DNA of 64,000 nucleotides from an uncultured Marinobacter sp. Its GTDB lineage: Bacteria; Pseudomonadota; Gammaproteobacteria; Pseudomonadales; Oleiphilaceae. Shown here piece by piece: positions 1 through 8,012 of the stretch. Made by a program: the position numbers and the translations under genes. The DNA lies in NCBI RefSeq assembly GCF_946886895.1, contig NZ_CAMPJO010000004.1, forward strand, positions 62,001 to 126,000. Reading direction: 5' to 3'. The notes under the pieces are model-generated. The model was given only the letters and a program-made list of their open reading frames with translations. It did no database searches and was not told where the DNA came from. How positions within the stretch are numbered: position 1 is the first letter of the stretch; the number at the start of each line of letters is the position of its first letter.

Positions 1-335
1 TGCGAGGCGACCGCGCGGGTGCGGGGCTCTTCGCTCCGGTCTTCCGCAGGCAATGTCCGGGTATACAGGTTCACCTGCGCGTCTGAATATTCCTGCAATT
101 TCGAGCGGTACTCACTGATGCCGTCCCGCCATTGCGCCATCAGTGACGCGACCTGGGCCGTGGCTTTCTGAGGCAGGTCGTGTTCGGCCCTGGCAGTGAA
201 TTCCAGACGGGCGCTGTCGGGTTCGTAGCGTACGCTGCCCTCGCCGGTCAGGGTGACTTCGCCTGCCAGGGCGATCACCGGCAAAAGCAGCGGTAAGACA
301 AGGAGTGTGTAAGGCTTACAGATCCGTCCGATCAT
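1..335 (-). CDS. SIMPL-domain (DUF541) exported protein, partial
   Basis: The reading frame starts at ATG 335 and runs off the left edge, so only about 111 N-terminal residues are visible. Residues 1-26 look like a signal peptide (a basic start, then LLVLPLLLPVIALAG). The mature part opens with VTLTGEGSVRYEPDSARLEF, the typical first strand pair of SIMPL/DUF541 periplasmic or outer-membrane proteins, which are often linked to oxidative stress but have no defined reaction. Its ATG overlaps the stop of the hydrolase gene by four bases (ATGA), so it is the last visible gene of a three-gene operon. The family call is good; the function is unknown. Confidence 0.75.
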   Translation of the reverse strand, partial: MIGRICKPYTLLVLPLLLPVIALAGEVTLTGEGSVRYEPDSARLEFTARAEHDLPQKATAQVASLMAQWRDGISEYRSKLQEYSDAQVNLYTRTLPAEDRSEEPRTRAVAS

Positions 336-1099
336 GGATTTTCCTCCTGTGGAGACCGGGTGGGTGTCAGGCCGGGCTGGATTTGAACGGGTTCCAGCCG
401 GGCCAGTTTGAATTGCTGCGCAGACAGGACAAACTGGCGAAAGATGTGCCGGTGCCCGCGATGGTACAGCAGATATTCAGGGTGCCACTGCACCCCCATC
501 AGCCACTGGTTTCCGGTGCCCTCTATGGCCTGCACGAACAGGTCGTTGTCCACCGCCGTTACCTGCAGGTCTCGCCCCAGGCGCTTGATGGTCTGGCTGT
601 GGATGCGGTTGGCGCCGATCACGGGCGAGTGCATCAGATCAGCAAGCCGACCGGTTTTCACCAGCCGGACCCTCTGCATTGGCAGCAACAGGGGGCGATG
701 TCGGGTATTGACCCGCAAGGGGGTGACGTTCTGGCACAGCGAGCCGCCGTGGAACACGTTGATGAACTGCGCTCCCCGGCAGATGCCGAGTACGGGTATG
801 CCGACGCGTTCCGCCTGCTGGAGCAGGTGCTGATCGGTGGCGTCGCGCGCCGGATCGTAACGGGCAGTCACCTCGGGGTACTGGCCATACCGTTCCGGGT
901 GCACGTGGGTGCCGCCGGAGAGCACCAGGCCGTCGAGCAGTGAGACATCAGTCCGGGCCCCGGGTCGGATGTAATGGGTCCGGGCACCGTGCAGCCGCAG
1001 GCCCAGGCCGATCAGCCGATGTGCCAGGCTCTTGCGGGCGGGGCCACTGATGCCGATGGTCAGGCCCGGCCGTTCCTCCGCTTCGCTCAGATCAGACAT
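332..1099 (-). CDS. class-I glutamine amidotransferase-like hydrolase (peptidase C26, gamma-glutamyl-GABA hydrolase type)
   Basis: This is a 255-aa cytoplasmic protein of the PuuD-like C26 family, which cleaves gamma-glutamyl amide bonds. The nucleophile elbow GICRG gives Cys107, and VQWHPE supplies His206 and Glu208, so the catalytic triad is complete. LVLSGGTHVHP (about 59-68) is the usual family motif near the active site. The start overlaps the upstream amidoligase stop by 8 bases and the stop overlaps the SIMPL gene by 4. The family is certain. The substrate is not: pairing with an amidoligase suggests it hydrolyses or edits the product of that enzyme rather than serving putrescine breakdown, since no other puu gene is nearby. 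Confidence 0.85.
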   Translation of the reverse strand: MSDLSEAEERPGLTIGISGPARKSLAHRLIGLGLRLHGARTHYIRPGARTDVSLLDGLVLSGGTHVHPERYGQYPEVTARYDPARDATDQHLLQQAERVGIPVLGICRGAQFINVFHGGSLCQNVTPLRVNTRHRPLLLPMQRVRLVKTGRLADLMHSPVIGANRIHSQTIKRLGRDLQVTAVDNDLFVQAIEGTGNQWLMGVQWHPEYLLYHRGHRHIFRQFVLSAQQFKLARLEPVQIQPGLTPTRSPQEENP

Positions 1100-2090
1100 A
1101 ACCCTTGCTGCGCAGCCAGTTTGCGGTGGTTTCCTGCCAGCTGTGGGTCAGATTGTGCAGGCTGATCTTGCGCCGTTCCCGGAACATGGCGCGCAGCTCC
1201 GCCAGGTCGGTGGCGTTACTGGCCAGTTGCTCCAGCACCACCCAGTCATTCCACACCGTGGAAAAGTGCCAGTCCGGATTATCAATATCGCAATCCGGGA
1301 GCCGGTAGTGCAGGGTCGGCCGGCTCTTGATTCTGGGATCACGCACATGGCGTTCAAGCAGCGCCTGATCGAGGTGGGCGAACAGCGGGAGCAGATCCAG
1401 TGCCCGGTTACGGGTCGGGTTGAACTCCAGATAATCCTCCATTAACCGGGACTGGCCGGGGTTATAGTCGTCGGCCATCAGACGGTCGGTATAGCGGTTG
1501 CTCCAGGGTTCGATATAGGTGGTGAACTTGCGGCTGACATCGATCTGGTGACGCGCCTTCAGCCAGTCGTACAGGCAGGCAAACGCCTGGAAATAGCGAA
1601 CCAGCGTAGCGGGCTCAAGATCCGGCAACTCCGGGTTCAGCTGCAGGCCGAAGGCAAAATAGATCGCCTCCCGGCTCCCGAGGGCCCCGGCCCGGCGCAG
1701 CTCTTGCATCAGTGAGTCAATCTCGTCCATCTGCGTGAACGGCAGGGGCGGGCTGATGATCTCAAGGGGAACGACGCGTTCGGCGGCGGCATCGATAACG
1801 CCCATGGCCTGCCCGCCCAGCTCCCGTATGGAGCGCGGCAAGCGCTCATCGGCCAGATCCAGGTCCTTGATCGGATCGGAATCCAGTTCGATGGTGAATT
1901 CCCCCATCGACGTGTCCAGCCGGGTCACGTAGCGGGAGTCGACCGTCGCGGTGCCTCCGAGGAGGCGCGCCATAACCCTCACCAGTTCATCGTAGCCCAG
2001 GCCGGATAACTCGATCTCCACGCCAACGCGGCGTTCCTCTCCGTCGGCGGTGTTCAGTATGTCCGGCATCCTGCAATTGGCTTGGGTCAT
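1092..2090 (-). CDS. predicted amidoligase (Amidoligase_2 / glutamine-synthetase-like fold)
   Basis: This 332-aa protein resembles the predicted amidoligases of the COOH-NH2 ligase class, which would join a carboxylate and an amine using ATP. Visible family motifs are GVEIELSGL near residues 24-32 (acidic metal-binding Glu25 and Glu27), EFTIELDSD, PLEIISPPLPF and GLQLNPE. The start at 2090 is the first ATG; an internal Met eight residues in (MPDIL) is an alternative. It is first in an overlapping operon with a C26 hydrolase and a SIMPL protein and is divergent from lexA. The substrate is unknown. No peptide-tag or ribosomal-peptide precursor was seen next to it. Confidence 0.75.
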   Translation of the reverse strand: MTQANCRMPDILNTADGEERRVGVEIELSGLGYDELVRVMARLLGGTATVDSRYVTRLDTSMGEFTIELDSDPIKDLDLADERLPRSIRELGGQAMGVIDAAAERVVPLEIISPPLPFTQMDEIDSLMQELRRAGALGSREAIYFAFGLQLNPELPDLEPATLVRYFQAFACLYDWLKARHQIDVSRKFTTYIEPWSNRYTDRLMADDYNPGQSRLMEDYLEFNPTRNRALDLLPLFAHLDQALLERHVRDPRIKSRPTLHYRLPDCDIDNPDWHFSTVWNDWVVLEQLASNATDLAELRAMFRERRKISLHNLTHSWQETTANWLRSKGYV

Positions 2091-2232
2091 GGTGCTCCCG
2101 GCGCGTCGGCATCGTGTGGCTGATGATAGGTGTCACCATATCACAGTCTTTAATGACGCTATGGTTACGCCCGCGCAAGAAAATCGATGCCCCGGCTTTA
2201 CACTGGATAAAACACTGTATATAGTCAGATTA

Positions 2233-2248
2233 CTGTATATAAAAACAG
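2233..2248. promoter_or_regulatory. LexA operator (SOS box)
   Basis: CTGTATATAAAAACAG fits the gammaproteobacterial LexA consensus CTG-N10-CAG with an A/T core and lies 46 bases before the lexA ATG. A CTG-N8-CAG near-copy lies just upstream (2215-2228) but has the wrong spacing for a full site. Autoregulation of lexA-sulA is expected. The site also lies about 140 bases from the divergent amidoligase start. Confidence 0.88.
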
Positions 2249-2294
2249 GAGCGCCGGGGAGCAACCGCCGGCCCGGATCAAGCGGAGTGGCCCA

Positions 2295-2903
2295 ATGAAG
2301 CTGACAGCAAGACAGTCCCAGGTACTGGATATTATCCGCCGGTATGTGGATGAGACCGGTTACCCCCCGACGCGGGCTGAAATAGCGGCGGAACTGGGCT
2401 TCCGTTCGGCCAACGCCGCGGAAGAGCACTTGCGAGCCCTGGCCCGCAAGGGCGCTATCGAAATGGTCCCTGGGGCCAGTCGGGGTATTCGCCTGCCGGA
2501 AGTGGAAGAGGATCCCGGGCTGCCGGTGATCGGTCAGGTGGCTGCCGGGAGTCCGATACTGGCTCAGGAGCACATTGAGGACCATTGCACACTGCGGCCG
2601 GAATTCTTCTCACCCTCGGCGGATTACCTGCTCAGGGTCCGGGGCATGAGCATGAAGGACATCGGCATTCTGGATGGCGACCTGCTGGCGGTACACAGTA
2701 CCCAGGACGTGCACAACGGGCAGATCGTTGTGGCCCGGGTCGGGGAGGAGGTGACGGTCAAGCGTTTCCGCAGGGAGGGTTCAAAAGTCTACCTGATTGC
2801 CGAAAATGAAGAATTTTCGCCGATAGAAGTCGACCTGGCCGAGCAAGAGCTGTTCATTGAAGGCCTTGGTGTCGGCGTTATCCGGCGCTCCGACCTGCAC
2901 TGA
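2295..2903 (+). CDS. lexA: LexA repressor, SOS master regulator
   Basis: This is a 202-aa protein of normal LexA length. The N-terminal winged helix-turn-helix (about 1-65) includes [18 protein letters not shown]. The self-cleavage site is Ala84-Gly85 in QVAAGSP, and the serine-lysine dyad is Ser119 (GMSMKD) and Lys156 (VTVKRF), so RecA-stimulated autocleavage should work. It binds its own operator at 2233-2248. sulA follows after 42 bases in the same direction, the arrangement also found in Pseudomonas, so damage induces both together. Confidence 0.98.
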   Translation: MKLTARQSQVLDIIRRYVDETGYPPTRAEIAAELGFRSANAAEEHLRALARKGAIEMVPGASRGIRLPEVEEDPGLPVIGQVAAGSPILAQEHIEDHCTLRPEFFSPSADYLLRVRGMSMKDIGILDGDLLAVHSTQDVHNGQIVVARVGEEVTVKRFRREGSKVYLIAENEEFSPIEVDLAEQELFIEGLGVGVIRRSDLH

Positions 2904-2945
2904 TCGGGCCGGACAACCACAGACGTATTGAGAAACGGGTGAATT

Positions 2946-3440
2946 ATGGAACAACTGAGCTTCAACCAGAATGTGGCATGCCAACAGGGTGCTTTGTCCT
3001 ATTCCGTGCCGGTATCGGCTGCCCGTGAGCCACAGCGATCTGTGATTCGAGCCCGTCGCAGGCCTGAGGTGGCAAAGGCCCCTGCCACGGGCAACGTCAC
3101 CGAAATCATCATGCCGGAAGGGCAGGTGGAGAATTTTCAGCTACTGCTGCCGATGCTGACGCAACTGAACCAGGAAAAACGCTGGCTGGCGTGGATTGAT
3201 CCCCCCCAGGCGCTGGTCAGTAAATGGCAGAAAATGCACGGCATTGTGGCCGGTGAGCTGCTCGTGCTCCGCTCTACCCAGGAATACCCGGCCCAGCAGT
3301 TGGCGGAGAGGGCTCTGAGTGCGGGCACCTGTCACGCGGTGGTGATGTGGACCCACAAGCTGGGGCGAGCGGCTTTTGATTCCCTGCAAACGGCGTCTGC
3401 CGAGGGTAACAGCCACGGTGTGGTGTTGCGGCAGCGCTGA
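2946..3440 (+). CDS. sulA: SOS cell-division inhibitor SulA
   Basis: This 164-aa protein has the SulA core: EIIMPEGQVENFQLLLPML, then KRWLAWIDPP (about 79-88), and a RecA/Rad51-like beta-alpha pattern ending in AGTCHAVVMWTHKLG. SulA binds FtsZ and blocks Z-ring assembly during DNA damage. It is cotranscribed with lexA. A C7 tract (3201-3207) inside the WIDPPQ codons could be prone to slippage. The N-terminal 50 residues are variable and basic, as usual for the family. Lon-mediated turnover is expected but not visible here. Confidence 0.9.
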   Translation: MEQLSFNQNVACQQGALSYSVPVSAAREPQRSVIRARRRPEVAKAPATGNVTEIIMPEGQVENFQLLLPMLTQLNQEKRWLAWIDPPQALVSKWQKMHGIVAGELLVLRSTQEYPAQQLAERALSAGTCHAVVMWTHKLGRAAFDSLQTASAEGNSHGVVLRQR

Positions 3441-3488
3441 TGTTGCAGGGCAGGGCCTCTACCGGCGAAGGTCAGTAAAGGGCGTAAC

Positions 3489-3749
3489 TCAGTGAAGCGT
3501 GTAGGAAGGCTGGGCGTCTGTGGCGTCCAGTTCGTCATCATCCCAATCGATATCGTGGGTCACATTGCCCACCGCCTCAATGCCAGCGGCAATCATGGCC
3601 TTGGCAACGGACATGTCACGGTCTTCCATCATTTCGCGGGCTTCGGCCGAGAAAGAAATCTTCACCAGCGGTGCACTGTCGTCGTCGATACGGCGCAGGG
3701 CATAGTCGCCATTACTCAGTTGTACAATTTCAAAAAACGAAGGTGACAT
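3489..3749 (-). CDS. small conserved protein of unknown function beside sulA
   Basis: This 86-aa acidic protein starts MSPSFFEIVQLSNGDYALRR and ends in an Asp/Glu-rich tail (DIDWDDDELDATD). No signal peptide or membrane segment is visible. It is convergent with sulA and codirectional with the gene at 3801-4304, 51 bases downstream of that gene's stop, so the two are probably one operon. Pseudomonas genomes keep similarly small uncharacterised genes between sulA and topA, so this is likely the counterpart. I do not recognise a catalytic motif. Confidence 0.7.
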   Translation of the reverse strand: MSPSFFEIVQLSNGDYALRRIDDDSAPLVKISFSAEAREMMEDRDMSVAKAMIAAGIEAVGNVTHDIDWDDDELDATDAQPSYTLH

Positions 3750-3800
3750 TCAAAAACCTTTCTGTTGGTGATATCCGGGCAGTTTCTTCACGTGGTGCGT

Positions 3801-4304
3801 TCACCATTCGCTGTGCTGCTCTTCCAGATCATCGGCAAAATGTTTGATGGCCTCGAGGGATTTCATCAGTGCCTGGGCGGAACGATCGGGCCCGGCATTG
3901 GCCGATACGGCAATGATGTTTTCCGGGCTGACCGTTTTCCGGGTTGCCGGTGGCCGGCTCTGGGCGACCTCCAACTGATCCAGGTGTTGCCACCAGCTTC
4001 CTGAGCGCCGCTCAAGCTCCCGGAGCCCGGACAGGTCACTTGAATCCTCGCCGATGAGTAACGCCAGGGCATTCAGCGAGGTGGGCTCTTCTGTTTTTTT
4101 CTGGTGGAAACGGGCCAGCATGATCAGCATCAGTGACCGCGACCGAAGCAACAGCTCGGTGGCGCCCTGAAGTACGGCTTCCCGGCCAAGCGCCAGCTCC
4201 GCTTCATTGGCTGCGGAAATCCGCCCGGGCTGATCCAGTTGCCGGAGCAGCGTCCGGGCCAGGAACAACTTCTGTGAAACCAGTGAATGCCATTGCGAGG
4301 CCAT
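3801..4304 (-). CDS. conserved hypothetical protein, DUF6586-like
   Basis: This is a 167-aa protein from ATG 4304 (MASQWHSLVSQKLF). The frame is open to 4367, but the internal ATG is preferred because an AGGG ribosome binding site lies about 7 bases before it and family members begin there. The protein is mostly helical with Leu/Arg-rich stretches (KLFLARTLLRQL, TELLLRSRSLMLIMLARF) and ends acidic (DDLEEQHSEW). It resembles the uncharacterised family (DUF6586) found next to sulA in pseudomonads. No enzyme motif is visible. Confidence 0.7.
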   Translation of the reverse strand: MASQWHSLVSQKLFLARTLLRQLDQPGRISAANEAELALGREAVLQGATELLLRSRSLMLIMLARFHQKKTEEPTSLNALALLIGEDSSDLSGLRELERRSGSWWQHLDQLEVAQSRPPATRKTVSPENIIAVSANAGPDRSAQALMKSLEAIKHFADDLEEQHSEW

Positions 4305-4533
4305 GGAGTACCCTGCAGTAACCCGTTGGTAGGACCAACCCGGAAAATGAACTGCCCAGTGTAACATTTCCGCAAACGAATTTCTGCCCCTGTCTTGCCC
4401 CCGGAGATTTCACAAGAAAATACAAACATTCACTTGAAACGACCGTTTGAATTTGGCAAAAAGGCGCACCCGTTGCGCGATGAATAACCGGCGCGACCCG
4501 CCAAATGGTAAGAAATCCCGGAGGTAACTACTG

Positions 4534-5892
4534 ATGCGAAACCAGGTGATCGCGACGATGGCAACGATGCTGCTCGGCTTTTCCGGTTCGGCTCATTCAA
4601 AGGTGACGCCCGCCGAAGCGGCGCGGCTGGGTGCTGAACTGACGCCGGTTGGCGCCGAGCGCAAGGGGAACGCCTCCGGGACCATCCCCGAATGGACCGG
4701 GGGGCTGGCCCAGCCTCCGGCGAACTGGCGTGAGGGCGAGGTTGAGATCAATCCGTTTCCGGAGGATGAGGCTCTGTTCGTCATTACCGGAGACAACCTG
4801 AATCTGTATCGGGACAAGCTTACGGATGGGCATATCCGCATGCTCGAGGCCTACGGCCCGGATTTCTTTATGCCGGTTTACCAGACCCGCCGCACCGCCG
4901 CGCTGCCTGACGAGGTCTATGGCAAGATCCATGAAAACGCCATCAGCGCCGAATTGCTCGATAACGGCAACGGGGTGCGCAACACGATTATGTCGAGCCC
5001 GTTTCCGATACCGGATTCGGGCCTGGAGGTGATCTGGAATCACATCCTCCGCTACCGGGGCCAGGAAGTGTCCTTTCGCAGTGCGTCCGCAACACCCCAG
5101 GTGGATGGCGCCTATAACCCGGTGGTCAACGAGTACGATTACTTTTTTGCCTACAGCGAAAAGGGTGCGGAGCTGGCGGACATCGATAACAAAATCTTTT
5201 ATCTGAAAACCAATACCGTGGCGCCGACATCGCTGGCCGGAACCATCACCCTGGTGCATGAAACACTGGACCAGATCCGTTCGCCCCGGCTTGCCTGGCG
5301 TTACGATGCCGGTTCACGCCGCTTGCGTCGTTCACCGAACCTGGCCTACGAGACCGACCTGCCGAACTCGTCTTCGCTGCGCTCGGTGGATCAGAAGGAC
5401 ATGTACAATGGCGCGCCGAACCAGTACGACTGGACGCTGAAAGGCAAGCGCGAGATTTATGTGCCCTACAACGCCTATCAGCTTCATGATGCCGAAGTTA
5501 CGCCGGACGAGGTTATCCGCCCGCGCCATATCAACCAGCAGCTGACCCGTTACGAGCTGCATCGGGTGTGGGTGGTTGAGGCGCGTCGGCGCACGGGCAT
5601 CAGCCATATCTACGACCGCCGGGTGTTCTATGTGGACGAGGACAGCTGGCAGATACTGGCCTCGGAGGAATACGACGCCAAGGGCAATCTGTGGCGGGTA
5701 TCCGAGGCACACAACATCAGCTATTACAGTGAGCCGGTATTCTGGACTACCATGGAAATGACCTACGACCTCAAGGCGAAGCGTTATTACATCGATGGCC
5801 TGAGTGACCAGTACCCGGCCTACGATTTCCAGCCGGGGTTCAGAGGCAGTGAATTTACGGCGTCTGCGGCCCGACGGGCGGCTCGCCGCTGA
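4534..5892 (+). CDS. DUF1329-domain exported protein
   Basis: This 452-aa protein has a cleavable signal peptide (about 1-22, ending SAHS) and the DUF1329 fold, a LolA/LppX-like beta sheet likely to bind a hydrophobic ligand in the periplasm. Family marks include TPAEAARLGAELTPVGAERKGN and GTIPEWTGG near the N terminus and YDRRVFYVDEDSWQI near residue 365. GGAGGT lies 8 bases before the ATG. DUF1329 proteins are often encoded beside RND-type exporters or DUF1302 proteins; neither is visible here, so this copy stands alone upstream of the flagellar block. The exact ligand is unknown. Confidence 0.85.
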   Translation: MRNQVIATMATMLLGFSGSAHSKVTPAEAARLGAELTPVGAERKGNASGTIPEWTGGLAQPPANWREGEVEINPFPEDEALFVITGDNLNLYRDKLTDGHIRMLEAYGPDFFMPVYQTRRTAALPDEVYGKIHENAISAELLDNGNGVRNTIMSSPFPIPDSGLEVIWNHILRYRGQEVSFRSASATPQVDGAYNPVVNEYDYFFAYSEKGAELADIDNKIFYLKTNTVAPTSLAGTITLVHETLDQIRSPRLAWRYDAGSRRLRRSPNLAYETDLPNSSSLRSVDQKDMYNGAPNQYDWTLKGKREIYVPYNAYQLHDAEVTPDEVIRPRHINQQLTRYELHRVWVVEARRRTGISHIYDRRVFYVDEDSWQILASEEYDAKGNLWRVSEAHNISYYSEPVFWTTMEMTYDLKAKRYYIDGLSDQYPAYDFQPGFRGSEFTASAARRAARR

Positions 5893-5906
5893 CAGGAGCA
5901 TACCCG

Positions 5907-6236
5907 ATGACCGACGCCCGGACTCACCTCGACACTCTCGACAAACTGATGGCGGATCTGGGGCAGGCGTTGGCAGCCAGGGACTGGGACGCCATGGCCC
6001 GGCTTAACGGCCAGGTGAAGCCCTGTCTGGCACCGGTGATGGCGGCTCTGGAGTCCGGTGATCTGGATCCGGAGCCGGTGCGCACCAGGCTTGCCGAGCT
6101 GCAGCAGTTCGTGGATGCCGCGAACGACAGCGCGGTTCGTGCCCGGGCAGAAGCGGAGCAGGCGCTCAAAGGGGTCAATCGTAACCGCAGTGCCGCCAAA
6201 GCGTACCAGAACGTCTCTTCAAATCGCCCCAAATAG
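5907..6236 (+). CDS. FliT-like small flagellar protein
   Basis: This 109-aa helical, hydrophilic protein is encoded 14 bases after the DUF1329 gene with an AGGAG site, and just before fleQ. In Pseudomonas and relatives a FliT-type chaperone gene sits directly upstream of fleQ, after fliD-fliS. Size, helical pattern (LDTLDKLMADLGQALAARDW, RLAELQQFVDAAND) and position fit, but similarity to enteric FliT is weak. FliD, FliS and flagellin genes are not in this window. The call rests mainly on synteny. Confidence 0.6.
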   Translation: MTDARTHLDTLDKLMADLGQALAARDWDAMARLNGQVKPCLAPVMAALESGDLDPEPVRTRLAELQQFVDAANDSAVRARAEAEQALKGVNRNRSAAKAYQNVSSNRPK

Positions 6237-6246
6237 CGTCATAAAA

Positions 6247-6276
6247 TTGACTGCACTCCACTTACAGTCTTAAATA
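6247..6276 (+). promoter_or_regulatory. candidate sigma-70 promoter for fleQ
   Basis: TTGACT and TAAATA are separated by 18 bases, with the -10 element 30 bases before the fleQ ATG. A housekeeping promoter is expected because FleQ sits at the top of the flagellar cascade. Predicted from sequence only. Confidence 0.5.
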
Positions 6277-6306
6277 CCGCACAAATCCCCTAAGAGATTT
6301 CTGCGA

Positions 6307-7758
6307 ATGTCTGATAATAACAAGGTGCTGGTGCTGAGCGAGGATTCGTCCAGACGTCGTGATATCACGACGATTCTTGAGTTTATCGGTGAAGAGCAGG
6401 TGATCAGCGGTGACGAAGCTCTGGCGCTTTTGTCCACGCAACCCGACGGAATTTCCACAGACATTGCGGTTGTCGTGATCAACGGTGAAGAGTCTGGGGT
6501 CAGCGAGACGGTGGTTGCCGTGTGCAAGGCACTTCCCGGTGTCCCGCTGCTGATGGTGGGGCATCCGGACCTCAAAGGCCTCTCGGAAGACGATGCCGCC
6601 CGCGTCATCGTGCGTATGGAGTGGCCGCTGAATTATACCAAGTTCGTGGATTCCCTGTACCGGGCGCAGATCTACCGTGAGCAGTTCAGTCGGTCGCGGG
6701 AACGGGGACAACAGCGCGGCCTGCAGCTGTTTCGGAGCCTCGTGGGGACCAGCCGGAAAGTGCAGCAGGTGCGCCAGCTCATGGAACAGGTGGCCGACAA
6801 GGATGTCAGCGTACTGATTACCGGCGAATCCGGTACCGGCAAGGAAGTGGTTGCCCGTAACCTCCATTACCATTCCTCCCGCCGGGACAAGCCGTTTGTG
6901 CCGGTCAATTGCGGCGCCATTCCGGCCGAGCTGCTGGAGAGTGAACTGTTCGGCCACGAGAAGGGGGCGTTTACCGGCGCCATCACCGCCCGGGTGGGAC
7001 GGTTTGAAATGGCCGAGGGTGGCACCCTGTTTCTTGACGAGATCGGGGATATGCCGCTGAACATGCAGGTCAAGATTTTGCGGGTGCTGCAGGAGCGAAC
7101 CTTTGAGCGGGTGGGCAGCAACCGGACGCTGAGTGCCGACGTGAGGGTGATCGCCGCCACCCACAAACACCTGGAAGACATGATCGAGACGGGCGATTTC
7201 CGTGAGGATCTGTACTACCGGCTGAACGTCTTTCCTATTGAAATGCCGGCTCTGCGGGAACGGGTGGAAGATATTCCGTTGCTGCTCAACGAACTGATCG
7301 CCCGTATGGAAAAGGAAAAGCGCGGTTCTCTGCGCATGAACTCCGCAGCCATCATGAGCCTTTGCCACCACGACTGGCCGGGTAATGTCAGGGAACTGGC
7401 CAACCTGGTGGAGCGGCTGGCCATCATGCATCCGTACGGCGTGATCGGGGTTCAGGAGTTGCCCAAGAAATTCCGGTATGTGGACGATTACGATGAAAAC
7501 CGGCCGGTCGAGGATTCCGGCATGCCCCCGGGCATTCCCGGCCTGGTGGGCCTGGACGCCCCGGCGCTGCTGCCGGTTAACGGCATCAACCTGAAGGATT
7601 ACCTCTCGAACCTGGAAAAGCAACTGATTCAGCAGGCTCTGGACGAGGCCGGCGGTGTGGTGGCCCGGGCCGCGGAAAAACTGCGTATCCGGCGCACCAC
7701 CCTGGTGGAGAAAGTCAGAAAGTACGGGCTCCGGGAAGAGGAGCCGGAAGACTCCTGA
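6307..7758 (+). CDS. fleQ: FleQ, flagellar master regulator (sigma-54 enhancer-binding protein)
   Basis: This 483-aa protein has three domains. The receiver-like domain (1-120) lacks a phosphorylatable Asp at the expected place ([10 protein letters not shown]). The AAA+ domain (about 140-380) has Walker A GESGTGKE (about 173-180), the sigma-54 loop GAFTGA and Walker [14 protein letters not shown] Fis-type helix-turn-helix lies near the C terminus ([18 protein letters not shown]). FleQ activates class II flagellar promoters with RpoN and in Pseudomonas also responds to c-di-GMP and to FleN, whose gene lies at 32288. The start has AAGAGA upstream. Confidence 0.97.
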   Translation: MSDNNKVLVLSEDSSRRRDITTILEFIGEEQVISGDEALALLSTQPDGISTDIAVVVINGEESGVSETVVAVCKALPGVPLLMVGHPDLKGLSEDDAARVIVRMEWPLNYTKFVDSLYRAQIYREQFSRSRERGQQRGLQLFRSLVGTSRKVQQVRQLMEQVADKDVSVLITGESGTGKEVVARNLHYHSSRRDKPFVPVNCGAIPAELLESELFGHEKGAFTGAITARVGRFEMAEGGTLFLDEIGDMPLNMQVKILRVLQERTFERVGSNRTLSADVRVIAATHKHLEDMIETGDFREDLYYRLNVFPIEMPALRERVEDIPLLLNELIARMEKEKRGSLRMNSAAIMSLCHHDWPGNVRELANLVERLAIMHPYGVIGVQELPKKFRYVDDYDENRPVEDSGMPPGIPGLVGLDAPALLPVNGINLKDYLSNLEKQLIQQALDEAGGVVARAAEKLRIRRTTLVEKVRKYGLREEEPEDS

Positions 7759-7810
7759 TCGCTTCGGATCCCTCCTTGTTCCCACTGACCGGCCGGCCGG
7801 ATCAGCGAAA

Positions 7811-7849
7811 ATAACGGCGTCAAAGGTTTGTAACCGGCGACGCCGTTAT
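7811..7849. terminator. inverted repeat after fleQ, possible terminator
   Basis: Perfect 11-bp arms (ATAACGGCGTC and its complement, 7811-7821 and 7839-7849) flank a 17-base loop, 53 bases after the fleQ stop. Only a short T-rich patch follows (GTTTCC), so termination would be weak or Rho-assisted. It separates fleQ from the fleS promoter. Confidence 0.45.
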
Positions 7850-7928
7850 CGTTTCCAACCGACGTAAAACCGTCATCTGCATTCTTTCAGTATTTCCTTT
7901 GTCTCTGAATTTAAAAGAAAAAGCCAAC

Positions 7929-7946
7929 TTGGCACGGTGCTGGCTT
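7929..7946 (+). promoter_or_regulatory. sigma-54 promoter of fleSR
   Basis: TTGGCACGGTGCTGGCTT has GG (7931-7932) and GC (7943-7944) exactly 10 bases apart and a full TTGGCACG -24 block. Transcription would begin near 7956, upstream of the ATG at 8013. FleQ is the expected activator, as in Pseudomonas. Confidence 0.85.
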
Positions 7947-8012
7947 AGTGCTCTGCAAACGAATCATCCGAATGGTGCGGCCGGAATGCCGGGTCGGTCA
8001 GGGGGCGAGGTT

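Noticed and set aside
4455..4475. TTTGGCAAAAAGGCGCAC before the DUF1329 gene
   Set aside because: GC falls after 9 bases and CA after 10, so it fails the sigma-54 rule.
6262..7785. A 507-codon open frame on the minus strand opposite fleQ
   Set aside because: It is antisense to a clear FleQ gene, is His/Gln/Pro-rich as expected from a GC-rich complement, and has no family-like motif.
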